Shown piece by piece: positions 7,831 to 15,103 of a stretch of 23,551 nucleotides of DNA. The notes under the pieces are model-generated. The model was not told the origin of the DNA, did not search any database, and saw only the letters and a program-made list of their open reading frames with translations. The DNA comes from Desulfobacca acetoxidans. Its GTDB lineage: Bacteria > Desulfobacterota > Desulfobaccia > Desulfobaccales > 0-14-0-80-60-11. A program made the position numbers and the translations under genes. How positions within the stretch are numbered: position 1 is the first letter of the stretch; each line of letters starts with the position of its first letter. The DNA lies in NCBI GenBank assembly GCA_022736495.1, contig DZCR01000038.1, forward strand, positions 1-23,551. The letters run 5' to 3'.

Positions 7831-8117
7831 AATGGCTTGGCCTCCTTGAGGACCCGCTCACGGATATACCAATGTACTGCCTTTTCGGTGACCACATGCA
7901 CCTTGCAGCCAAGCAACTTCTCAAGGTCCATTAAGAGACCACCAGGGAAAAATGGGGTGCGGTGGGGGCCAGCATCGATCAGAAAATCCACGTCGCTTTC
8001 CGGCCCGGCTTCGCCCCGGGCCACGGAACCGAAGACGCGTACGTTATAGGCTCCGTGCTTGGCGGCGATCGCCAAGATTTCCTGCCGCTTTTCCCGCAAA
8101 AGCTCGTTCAGGCCCAT
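7827..8117 (-). CDS. mntA: MntA-like minimal nucleotidyltransferase antitoxin, third catalytic Asp replaced by His
   Basis: This 96-residue minimal nucleotidyltransferase has the GSX10DXD signature: G30-S31 in VFGSVARGE and D42/D44 in SDVDFLID. Family members adenylylate their HepT partner to neutralise it. The usual later strand VDVVTE, which supplies the third metal-binding acid, reads VHVVTE here (H74, codon CAT where GAT would give Asp). This may reduce or abolish transferase activity. ATG 8117 was chosen because GGAGG lies nine bases upstream and the protein then starts as expected (MGLNELLREK); longer in-frame versions run into the hppA terminator. The gene overlaps hepT by four bases and opens a three-gene operon. 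It lies directly downstream of the hppA terminator and a GTAGGG-type palindrome. Confidence 0.9.
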   Translation of the reverse strand: MGLNELLREKRQEILAIAAKHGAYNVRVFGSVARGEAGPESDVDFLIDAGPHRTPFFPGGLLMDLEKLLGCKVHVVTEKAVHWYIRERVLKEAKPL

Positions 8118-8140
8118 GAGGGTTTCCCTCCACTTTCGGC

Positions 8141-8158
8141 ATATTACCACAAATTTCC
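8141..8158 (-). promoter_or_regulatory. Weak promoter candidate of the mntA-hepT operon
   Basis: On the minus strand TGGTAATAT gives an extended -10-like element (TAATAT at 8141-8146) 24 bp before the mntA ATG. No -35 box is convincing. Confidence 0.25.
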
Positions 8159-8183
8159 CTGAATTGCCGATGTCATCGCCCAC

Positions 8184-8212
8184 AAAAAAACCGGCCCCGT
8201 TGCCGGGACCGG
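8184..8212 (-). terminator. Rho-independent terminator of hppA
   Basis: On the minus strand CCGGTCCCG-GCAA-CGGGGCCGG forms a 9-bp stem with a stable tetraloop and is followed by seven T. It lies 45 bp after the hppA stop and isolates hppA from mntA. Confidence 0.9.
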
Positions 8213-8222
8213 CTTTGTGTTT

Positions 8223-8251
8223 CCCTACAAGGTGCGCAGGGCGCACCCTAC
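8223..8251. repeat. REP-like hairpin, GTAGGG type (copy 3)
   Basis: GGTGCGC/GCGCACC (8231-8237 and 8241-8247, loop AGG) is framed by CCCTAC and CCTAC. It lies just after the hppA stop and before the hppA terminator, on the other side of the methyltransferase islet from copies 1 and 2. Confidence 0.65.
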
Positions 8252-8256
8252 GTGTC

Positions 8257-10320
8257 TTACTTCGCCAGCAGCGGTACGATGAGCAGGGCTACGATGTTGA
8301 CGACCTTGATCATCGGGTTGATGGCGGGGCCGGCGGTGTCTTTGTAGGGGTCGCCTACGGTGTCGCCGGTGACTGCCGCTTTGTGGGCATCAGAGCCCTT
8401 GCCGCCGTAGAGGCCGTCTTCGATGGCCTTCTTGGCATTATCCCAGGCGCCGCCGCCGGAGGTCATGGCAATCGCCAGGAACAGGCCGGTGACGATGGAG
8501 CCGATGAGCATGCCGCCCAGGGCCACGGGACCCAAGCCAGGCATGAAGCCGACAATGACGGGAGCCAGCACCGGGATCAGGGCCGGGAGCATCATCTGGC
8601 GCAGAGCGCTCTTGGTGACGATGTCCACGCAGGTGCCGTATTCGGGTTTGCCGGTGCCTTCCATAATGCCGGGGATTTCCCGGAACTGACGGCGGACTTC
8701 CTCGACCACGCCGCCGGCGGCCTTACCTACGGCCTCCATGCACAGAGCGGCGAAGAAATAGGGCAGCAGACCACCGATGAACAGGCCGGCGATGACCCGA
8801 GGATCGGACAGATCAAAGGTCATGACGCCGGGGAAGGAGCGGGAGTACTCGGCGAAGAGCACCAGGGCGGCCAGACCGGCGGAACCGATGGCATAACCCT
8901 TGGTGACGGCCTTGGTGGTGTTTCCAACCGCATCCAGAGGATCGGTGATGTTCCGGATCTCATCCGGCAGTTCCGCCATTTCGGCGATGCCGCCGGCGTT
9001 GTCGGTGATGGGACCGTAAGAGTCAATGGCTACGACGATGCCGGTCATGGAGAGCATGGCCACCGCAGTGAGCGCGATAGCATAAAGACCGGTGCCGGGG
9101 TGAGCCAAACCGCCGCCCAGATGGAAGGCCGCCAGGATGGCCACGACGATGACGATAACCGGCGCCGCGGTGGATTTCATGGACATGGCCAAGCCCTGGA
9201 TGACGTTGGTGCCGTGGCCGGTGGTGGAGGCCAGGGCAATGGACTTAACCGGGTTGAAGCTCTTGGAAGTGAAGTACTCGGTGATGGCCACGATGAGGCC
9301 GGTGAGGGCCACGCCGATGACGGCCAGCAGGAAGACGTTCATGGGCGGAATGGCAAAGCCTGCCGCGCCACCCTTGATAGCCTTGGAGGCGACGCCGGCC
9401 ATGAACTTGTTGGCCAGGGGCCAGAAGGCGATGATGGCCAGGACGCCGGACACGATGAGGCCCTTATAGAGGGCGCCCATGACGTAGTCGCCTTTGCCCA
9501 ACCGGACAAAGTAGGTGCCGATAACCGAGGCGATGATGGACACGCCGCCGATGACCATCGGGAAGACGATGGCGTTGGAGCCGGCGCCGTACACGGTGAA
9601 GGCCAACAGCATGGCGGCCACCACGGTCACGACATAGGTTTCATAAAGGTCGGCGGCCATACCGGCGCAGTCACCCACGTTGTCCCCGACGTTGTCAGCG
9701 ATAACCGCAGGGTTCCGGGGGTCGTCTTCGGGGATGCCGGCTTCGACCTTACCAACCAGGTCGGCGCCCACGTCAGCAGCCTTGGTGTAGATGCCGCCGC
9801 CCAAACGGGCAAACACGGACACCAGGGAGCAGCCAAAGCCCAGTCCCACCAGCGCATGCATGGCTTCATGGGGAGCCGCAGCCATCAGGAACTTGTAATA
9901 GCTGGCCACGGAAATCAGGGCCAGACCTACTACCAGCATACCGGTCACCGAACCGCCCCGGAAGGCTACCTTCAGGGCGTGGGCCATGCTGGTAAAGGCC
10001 GCCTGGGCAGTGCGCACGTTGCTCCGCACCGACACGTACATGCCGACGTAGCCGGCCAGGGCCGAACCTACGGCGCCGATGACAAAGCCGATGGCGGTGT
10101 ATTTGCCCAGGGCGAACAGCAGCACGAACACCACCGCGCCCACCATGGCTACGGTTTTATACTGCCGGTTCAAGAAGGCATTGGCGCCTTCCCGGACCGC
10201 CGCAGAGATTTCCTGCATCCGGGGGTTGCCGGCGTCCTGTTTCAGGACCCAGGTGGTGGTGAACAGGCCATAGGCCACGCCCACTGCGCCACAAATCAAC
10301 GCGAAACTCATAATATCCAT
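8257..10320 (-). CDS. hppA: Membrane-bound pyrophosphatase, K+-independent proton-pump type
   Basis: This 687-residue, roughly 16-segment integral membrane protein couples hydrolysis of pyrophosphate to ion export across the inner membrane, recycling PPi from biosynthesis as an ion gradient. Diagnostic motifs are present: [11 protein letters not shown] (from D183), [31 protein letters not shown] and the C-terminal [14 protein letters not shown]. The segment [10 protein letters not shown] carries K470 and T473, the pair that marks the K+-independent, H+-translocating subfamily; K+-dependent enzymes have Ala and Gly or Ala there. The ATG at 10320 was chosen because the protein then starts with the usual short luminal tail and first helix, and GA-rich ribosome-site sequence lies upstream. 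It has its own strong terminator. Such pumps are common in anaerobes with tight energy budgets. Confidence 0.97.
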   Translation of the reverse strand: MDIMSFALICGAVGVAYGLFTTTWVLKQDAGNPRMQEISAAVREGANAFLNRQYKTVAMVGAVVFVLLFALGKYTAIGFVIGAVGSALAGYVGMYVSVRSNVRTAQAAFTSMAHALKVAFRGGSVTGMLVVGLALISVASYYKFLMAAAPHEAMHALVGLGFGCSLVSVFARLGGGIYTKAADVGADLVGKVEAGIPEDDPRNPAVIADNVGDNVGDCAGMAADLYETYVVTVVAAMLLAFTVYGAGSNAIVFPMVIGGVSIIASVIGTYFVRLGKGDYVMGALYKGLIVSGVLAIIAFWPLANKFMAGVASKAIKGGAAGFAIPPMNVFLLAVIGVALTGLIVAITEYFTSKSFNPVKSIALASTTGHGTNVIQGLAMSMKSTAAPVIVIVVAILAAFHLGGGLAHPGTGLYAIALTAVAMLSMTGIVVAIDSYGPITDNAGGIAEMAELPDEIRNITDPLDAVGNTTKAVTKGYAIGSAGLAALVLFAEYSRSFPGVMTFDLSDPRVIAGLFIGGLLPYFFAALCMEAVGKAAGGVVEEVRRQFREIPGIMEGTGKPEYGTCVDIVTKSALRQMMLPALIPVLAPVIVGFMPGLGPVALGGMLIGSIVTGLFLAIAMTSGGGAWDNAKKAIEDGLYGGKGSDAHKAAVTGDTVGDPYKDTAGPAINPMIKVVNIVALLIVPLLAK

Positions 10321-10495
10321 ACTGTCCCCTGCCCTCCTATAACGTAATGATTTCCTTAAAGGTTTAAGGTCGATACCCAAAACTGCGAAGTTAAATGCGC
10401 TTTACTTCCCCTAGCCGCTTCATAGTTCTGTGAGCAATCTGCTAGCTGAATGTCAATTCATACCCTAGAATGGCACCGGCTGTAAAGGAAAAATT

Positions 10496-11197
10496 TCACA
10501 AGTCCGATTTATTGGGGCCCGGTTCTGCGGAAAAATCGGGAGCTGTCAGGAGAGTTACGGTTGGTGCGGCTAAATTTTTTTTCTCTTCCAACTCCGCCGC
10601 CAGTTCCGGATGGAGCTTGGGGTCCACCACCACCACCCCGTGGCGTTCCGCCAAGGTCAAGAGGTATTGATACTCCATGGCCTTTTTCTGGAGGCGGTAG
10701 CGTAGCCAGAGCCGCAGCGGCAAGTACAGGAGAGCCAGAGCCATCAGGGCGATAAGGACATAGGAGCCCCCCAGCCCGATGAACTTGATGGTCGCGGCCA
10801 CCAGGGACAAGGCGGCCGGACCCCGCAGGACGAACGCCAGGACGGCCATGAAGACCAGGAGCCCCAGGAGATAGCGTAGCCGCCAGAAACGAGCGCCCCA
10901 TTTTTCCCCGGAGACGCCGGGGATGGATGCGGGGGCGTCCCGGCAGAGGAGATCGAAGCCCTGGATGATGACGCCGAAGAGAAACAGTAGGGCGATGGGC
11001 GCGATGAACGCGGCCAGCAGATATTGGCTCCAGGGGAACTCGATAATCTGAGGATGGTCGGTAAAGATGCCTTCATCCATCTGCCAGATGAGGGTAAAGA
11101 CTAAAATGAGGATCTCCACCAGCCCCACTACCACCAGGAAACTGTTGAAGACGTAACGTTTTTCCAGGGGATCGTAAAAATTGAAGAATTTGGCCAT
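10496..11197 (-). CDS. Unrecognised four-segment membrane protein
   Basis: I do not recognise the family of this 233-residue protein. Hydrophobic stretches near residues 16-38, 60-82, 107-128 and 135-160 suggest four membrane segments. The short N-terminus MAKFFNFYDPLEKRYVF precedes them, and a charged cytoplasmic-looking tail (about 165-233) ends in a Pro/Ala-rich stretch. No cysteine pair or catalytic motif stands out; a single Cys lies in DLLCRDAP. It starts 15 bp after the MauE-like gene, with the heptamer repeat array in between, so the two are probably cotranscribed. It is the last gene of the four-gene minus-strand group, 175 bp from hppA. Codon use resembles its neighbours, so it is likely a real and native gene. 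Confidence 0.75.
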   Translation of the reverse strand: MAKFFNFYDPLEKRYVFNSFLVVVGLVEILILVFTLIWQMDEGIFTDHPQIIEFPWSQYLLAAFIAPIALLFLFGVIIQGFDLLCRDAPASIPGVSGEKWGARFWRLRYLLGLLVFMAVLAFVLRGPAALSLVAATIKFIGLGGSYVLIALMALALLYLPLRLWLRYRLQKKAMEYQYLLTLAERHGVVVVDPKLHPELAAELEEKKNLAAPTVTLLTAPDFSAEPGPNKSDL

Positions 11198-11209
11198 ATA
11201 TCAGGTCGG

Positions 11210-11230
11210 TTTTCAGTTTTCGGTTTTCGG
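11210..11230. repeat. Heptamer tandem array at the MauE-like stop codon
   Basis: TTTTCAG followed by two TTTTCGG units. The MauE-like gene's stop (minus-strand TGA, 11213-11215) and last four codons are made by the array, which also fills the 15-bp spacer to the next gene. Confidence 0.8.
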
Positions 11231-11686
11231 AGCAAAGCTCAGAGAGAGATAACCCGAGGTCAAATGCTCCCACCCATATAACCCCGTGGCCCAGGCCAGC
11301 AGGAACAGGTCTTCCAGGATAGCCGCCGGACCCACCTGCCGTTGGGAAAAGAGGCCGCAGCCGCAGTCGATTTTCAGGCCCCGGGCCATGGTGATGAGGA
11401 TGACGACCAGAAAAACGGTCAGCAACCCGGACAGGATAAGCAGGCAACTGCGTCTTTTCAGTCCCGCCACCAGGCAGAGTCCCGATGCGAGCTCCACCCA
11501 GGGCAGCACTGCTACGACCACACCCACTAAAATCTCGGGCAATAATCGGTATGCCAAAACGGCTTCGGCAAATTCATAAGGGTGCAGGATTTTTTGCAAC
11601 CCAACATAAAAAAAGAGACAGCCTAAGACTATTTCCAGAGTGCGGCGAACCAACAGATTTTTAGTTAATCGCAAGTCAAGCTCCAA
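11213..11686 (-). CDS. MauE/DoxX-like redox-associated membrane protein
   Basis: This 157-residue membrane protein has four hydrophobic segments (about residues 15-32, 50-76, 80-100 and 118-140). The CxC motif C108-G-C110 in LKIDCGCGLF is the signature of the MauE branch of the MauE/DoxX superfamily. In methylamine dehydrogenase biogenesis MauE passes electrons to periplasmic disulfide chemistry, and outside that context the group is associated with thiol redox and sulfur proteins. The neighbouring anchored rhodanese supports such a role here. The last residues (PKTEN) and the stop codon are encoded inside a heptamer repeat array at 11210-11230, so the repeat has redefined the C-terminus. ATG 11686 is the natural start, with a basic N-terminus before the first helix. 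Confidence 0.82.
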   Translation of the reverse strand: MELDLRLTKNLLVRRTLEIVLGCLFFYVGLQKILHPYEFAEAVLAYRLLPEILVGVVVAVLPWVELASGLCLVAGLKRRSCLLILSGLLTVFLVVILITMARGLKIDCGCGLFSQRQVGPAAILEDLFLLAWATGLYGWEHLTSGYLSLSFAPKTEN

Positions 11687-11798
11687 AAAAGAGGGGGAAG
11701 GGGAAAAGGAAAATCCTTATTGATCTTCCTATAGCTTTTCGTCGTAAAGTCAATCTGAGCTATATAGAAAAATTTCTTGATTTTTCCCCTTTACGCCC

Positions 11799-12302
11799 TC
11801 ATTTACTCGTATCCGCAGGGTAGCCGGTTTGGTCCCAGGCCTGAAATCCCCCTTCAAAGGCCATAACCCGAGAAAATCCCAAGGCTTGCAGTTTCTCTGC
11901 CACCTTCAGCGCCAAGTCGCAACTGGCCTGGCTGCAGTACACCACGATCTCCCGGTCTTTAGCAAACGCGGCCATTTTATCAGTAAGACCGTTATTCAGC
12001 ATTTCTACTGTGATATTCAATGCTTGGGGAATATGAATTTCCGCATATTCTTCGACGGGCCGGGCGTCGATGAACAATGCCTTACCCTGCTGAAAGAGGG
12101 CGTAGGCCTGGGCCAGGTTAACGGTTTGGACCCCCTGAAACTGTTCCTGGCGGCGCTGGTGCCGGGCCTGCTCCAGACGGACGGACAATTCGCCCTGCCA
12201 GGACTGCCGCAACAGGGGCCACTGCTGCATGAGCCCGATTAACATCGCTACCCCCAGGATAAGTGCGGCCCAGGTCAGATCATGCCGCCAGACGCGATTC
12301 AC
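11799..12302 (-). CDS. Membrane-anchored rhodanese-like protein
   Basis: This 167-residue protein has an uncleaved N-terminal membrane anchor (about residues 10-26), a short helical linker, and one rhodanese domain (about 58-165) that probably faces the periplasm. Family markers are LFIDARPVEEYAEIHIPQA (D79, R81), the active-site Cys C123 in VVYCSQASCD, and the C-terminal FEGGFQAWDQTGYP. A second cysteine, C128, sits in the active loop five residues after the first, which could allow a disulfide or persulfide exchange. Rhodanese domains move sulfane sulfur or act as sulfur carriers; the acceptor is unknown. The gene starts five bases after the preceding gene stops, so they form an operon, and it is followed by the MauE-like gene after 112 bp. 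Confidence 0.88.
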   Translation of the reverse strand: MNRVWRHDLTWAALILGVAMLIGLMQQWPLLRQSWQGELSVRLEQARHQRRQEQFQGVQTVNLAQAYALFQQGKALFIDARPVEEYAEIHIPQALNITVEMLNNGLTDKMAAFAKDREIVVYCSQASCDLALKVAEKLQALGFSRVMAFEGGFQAWDQTGYPADTSK

Positions 12303-12307
12303 GGGGG

Positions 12308-12730
12308 CTACTTCGCCTCCGGTGCGGGCGTAACCGGATTGCCCGGAGCCTCGGCGGGCGGCTCGATCTCCGAAGCGGCATAATGCTTCTTACCCGCATA
12401 ATAAAAGGGCACAGGCAGGAAGCCTTCGTCTTCCCGGCTGAAGCCTTCTTCTTTGGTTTGGTGGAAATATCGCCAGACTCGTCCGGCCTGCAGGTCCACC
12501 ACGAAGACTTGCTTGCCATCGGTCAGCATCTGGAAGCGGGAGCCGGTGGCCTGGGAGGCAGATTTTTTCAAATGCAGGGATCCCCCCTTCACCTCCGCGA
12601 TGAGCGGCTGGGACTGCTGGGCCAACTGCTCATGGCCATAGGGGCTGTACAGCCAGAAGACCGTAGCAGCCGCGCTCCCCACCAATAAACTAATTATTAC
12701 AGTCCAGGTCCAGCTCCTTGGGCGCGCCAT
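12308..12730 (-). CDS. Unrecognised membrane-anchored protein
   Basis: I do not recognise this 140-residue protein. It starts with a basic stretch and one hydrophobic segment (WTVIISLLVGSAAATVFWLY, about residues 8-27), so it is probably anchored with its body in the periplasm. The body has short beta-rich segments (AEVKGGSLHLKK, KQVFVVDLQAGRVWRYF) and a Pro/Ala-rich tail. GGRVWRYF-like text hints at a beta-propeller or PQQ-like blade, but one copy is not enough to call it. ATG 12730 is supported by GGGAGGTG seven bases upstream; a longer in-frame reading to 12823 lacks this. It is the first gene of the minus-strand redox group and lies five bases before the rhodanese gene. Confidence 0.72.
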   Translation of the reverse strand: MARPRSWTWTVIISLLVGSAAATVFWLYSPYGHEQLAQQSQPLIAEVKGGSLHLKKSASQATGSRFQMLTDGKQVFVVDLQAGRVWRYFHQTKEEGFSREDEGFLPVPFYYAGKKHYAASEIEPPAEAPGNPVTPAPEAK

Positions 12731-12879
12731 CCGACACCTCCCTTTGGCGGATTTTGGCTGTGGGCAGCCAGGGATCGCAAAAGGGTGGTAAATTCCCCCA
12801 ATGCCCCGGCCACGCCTGGCCATGATTTTCAGGACAGCAGTTGAACCTGCTGGTTGTGCCGATTAATTCTGCAATCTAC

Positions 12880-12885
12880 TATAAT
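12880..12885 (+). promoter_or_regulatory. Candidate -10 box for the HAD phosphatase gene
   Basis: A perfect TATAAT lies 50 bp before the proposed ATG of the HAD gene. No good -35 box stands at 17 bp (TGCCGA); TTGTGC is 20 bp away. A start of transcription near 12892 would exclude the longer reading that begins at 12854. Confidence 0.35.
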
Positions 12886-12934
12886 ACGGCTTGCGAGACT
12901 TGTCACGGTGAACGACGCAGGTAAAATAAACAGC

Positions 12935-13561
12935 ATGGTTTCCGAAAAATTCACCCCTAGGATCACCGCCATTACCTTCGACCTGGGCAACGTCCTGGTC
13001 AAGGTGGATCACCTGCGCTTCTGCCGCCGTGTGGCCGCGCTGGCCGGCTTGAGTCCCCAGGAGGTCTATGCCCAGGTGTTTGAATCCAGCCTGGAGCCGG
13101 GTTACGATACTGGCCGCATCACTTCCCGGGAGTTTTATGCGCGGGTCACGGCCCACTTTGGGGTCACCATGGCCTATTCCCAGTTCTGCGAAATCTGGCG
13201 TGACATCTTCGACCCCATGGACGCCATGGCCGCGGTGGTAGCCCGCCTGGCGCCTCGCTTTCCCCTGTTTCTGCTGTCTAATACCAACTCCCTGCACTTT
13301 GATTATATCCGGGAACGCTTTGGGGCTATTCTACAGGCTTTCCAAGCCTTTATCTTATCCTATCAGGTGGGCAGCCGCAAGCCGGAGGCCGCCATCTACC
13401 AGGCCCTCATTGAACGGGTAGGCCGCCCCCCGGAGGAAATCCTCTTTTTGGATGATAAAGAGACCTTTGTGGAAGCGGCTCGGAGTCAGGGACTGGCGGC
13501 CTGGCAGTTTCACTCCCCCCAGGAGTTGCGGCAGGACCTGGAACGTCATGGACTCTGGTAA
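12935..13561 (+). CDS. HAD-family phosphatase (YihX-like)
   Basis: This 208-residue haloacid dehalogenase-superfamily hydrolase is probably a cytoplasmic sugar-phosphate or nucleotide phosphatase. Motif I is FDLGNVLV with nucleophile D16; position +2 is Gly18 rather than Asp, as in YihX-like members. Motif II is LLSNTN, motif III is the Lys in GSRKPE, and motif IV is ILFLDDKE with its acidic pair. A helical cap lies between motifs I and II (about residues 30-105). ATG 12935 was chosen because the protein then starts like its relatives and because a -10 box lies at 12880; GTG 12908 is an in-frame alternative. It is transcribed away from the redox group and converges on tolC. Confidence 0.88.
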   Translation: MVSEKFTPRITAITFDLGNVLVKVDHLRFCRRVAALAGLSPQEVYAQVFESSLEPGYDTGRITSREFYARVTAHFGVTMAYSQFCEIWRDIFDPMDAMAAVVARLAPRFPLFLLSNTNSLHFDYIRERFGAILQAFQAFILSYQVGSRKPEAAIYQALIERVGRPPEEILFLDDKETFVEAARSQGLAAWQFHSPQELRQDLERHGLW

Positions 13562-13644
13562 GGACTGTTTTCTCTGTTCGCAGGATCTCAAATTATGAAT
13601 TGCTCTATTCACGAACTCCGCATCATCTTTTGCGGATCGAAAAC

Positions 13645-14997
13645 TTAAAACGCCTTGCCGATGGCCTTGTCCAATTGGGCCTCGTATACCCGGTAATTAT
13701 AGAGGGCCTGGACAAAATTGAGGTCGGCCTGGGAAAACTGCACCTGGGCGTCGGTGAACTCGATGATGGTGCCCACCCCCGCCTGATAGCGGCCCCAGGC
13801 CAGGCGCAGGTTTTCCCGGGCGGCCTCCAGGGCCTTCTTGGTGGCCCGGATGAGCTCCCAGCCGGTCTTGACGTTCAGGTAGGTCTGATTGACTTCCTTG
13901 GTGACGTTTTGCCGCAGCACTGCGTAATTTTCAACGCTGGCCCGCAATTGGGCTTTGTTCTGGTTGAGGGAATAGCCCGTGGAGAGGCCTTCGAATAAGG
14001 GGACTGTCATCGCAGCGCCCACATACCAGTTGCTGGGCAGGTTGGCAAAGGGTTGATCCACGCTCTGCCAGCCGTAGGCCGCAGTGGAAGTCAACGTGGG
14101 GAAATAGCCGGACCGGGCCACTTGAATGCCGGCTTCGTTAAATTTTTGCTGGAAGCGGTTCTTTTGAATTTCCGGTCGCCGCTGGAGGGCCAAAGCTTTG
14201 AGCTCCTCCAGGGAGCGGGGCTGAGTCGTCACTTCCAGCACATCTTCTACCTGGGAAAAGGGCCAGGTCTTCAAACCCAGCGCGGTCATCAGGGTGACTT
14301 GGGCCAATTTTACATTATTTTTGGCCTGAATAAGATTCGCCTCGGCCTGATACAGGTTGGCTTCGGCCTTGGTCACATCGATCTTGGCCTTTAAGCCCAC
14401 CTTATAAAAACCCTGGGCCTGTTTCAGTAGGTCCTGGTTTTGTCGCACCGTCTCTTCCTGGACCTTTTGAGCCCGCTGCGCCGCCAGATGACCGAAATAG
14501 GCGGTACGGGCATCCAGCACCACCTGTTGTCGGGTACCGGCGTAATCCTGCTGGGTCTGACCGAAAGAGGCCCGGGACTCATCAATCAGGCCAGGAGTCT
14601 TGCCGAAATCGTAGATGAGCTGGTTGGCTTGAAACTGATAAAAGTAATAATGAGACGTGGCGGCGCTGGACACACTGCTGACATTACCGCCCGTGGCCGC
14701 GGTCAGGGGCTTACGCGCTGTCGAAGAAAAGGCATTCCCGTAATAATAGTTGGACACGAAATTGACCTGGGGCAGGTAAGCGGACCTGGCCACCCCGATG
14801 TTATAACGCGCCGCAGCCACATTTTCCCGGGATTGCTTGATGGTGGGATGTTCTTGCAGGGCGATATCAATTGCCCGGTTCAGGCTGAGGCTGCCTGCCG
14901 CTCTTGCCGCGGCTCTCGCGTCGGCAGTCCCTAAGGCCACCGCCAGAAGGATGAGCAGTCGGAGGCAGGCCTCGGTTCTCCTGAATGTCTGACTCAT
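13645..14997 (-). CDS. tolC: TolC-family outer-membrane efflux/secretion channel
   Basis: This 450-residue outer-membrane efflux protein forms the trimeric exit duct for type I secretion or RND/ABC efflux. A signal peptide is evident (hydrophobic LRLLILLAVALGTADA). Two internally related halves of long coiled-coil helices follow, with repeated Gln/Ala/Asn-rich heptads such as VTKAEANLYQAEANLIQAKN. The motif SRENVAAARYNIGVARSAYLPQ and the later RSGYFPTLTSTAAYG are the paired signatures of the two halves. ATG 14997 is preferred over 15015 because GGAG lies at ideal spacing before it. No adaptor or inner-membrane pump lies next to it, so it is an orphan channel in this window. The stop codon falls in a degenerate heptamer-like stretch. 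Confidence 0.93.
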   Translation of the reverse strand: MSQTFRRTEACLRLLILLAVALGTADARAAARAAGSLSLNRAIDIALQEHPTIKQSRENVAAARYNIGVARSAYLPQVNFVSNYYYGNAFSSTARKPLTAATGGNVSSVSSAATSHYYFYQFQANQLIYDFGKTPGLIDESRASFGQTQQDYAGTRQQVVLDARTAYFGHLAAQRAQKVQEETVRQNQDLLKQAQGFYKVGLKAKIDVTKAEANLYQAEANLIQAKNNVKLAQVTLMTALGLKTWPFSQVEDVLEVTTQPRSLEELKALALQRRPEIQKNRFQQKFNEAGIQVARSGYFPTLTSTAAYGWQSVDQPFANLPSNWYVGAAMTVPLFEGLSTGYSLNQNKAQLRASVENYAVLRQNVTKEVNQTYLNVKTGWELIRATKKALEAARENLRLAWGRYQAGVGTIIEFTDAQVQFSQADLNFVQALYNYRVYEAQLDKAIGKAF

Positions 14998-15103
14998 GAT
15001 TGCACTCCGCAACATCTCTTAGACCGGGGCGCGCTCATCCTCGACGGGCTCACCGGGAATGACCACAACCGGTTTGCCAGGACCCGCGATGGCATCGATG
15101 AAC

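Noticed and set aside
8059..10347. A 762-codon open frame on the plus strand opposite hppA
   Set aside because: It is an antisense shadow of a GC-rich gene with strong family motifs on the minus strand. The translation is Gly/His/Asp-rich low complexity with no recognisable domain.
10472..10489. TGGCAC resembling a sigma-54 -24 box
   Set aside because: The required GC-containing -12 element is missing at the correct spacing, and no plus-strand gene follows.
13619..13636. Hairpin CCGCA/TGCGG between the HAD gene and tolC as a bidirectional terminator
   Set aside because: Only a 5-bp stem with a large loop and no T-tract on either side.
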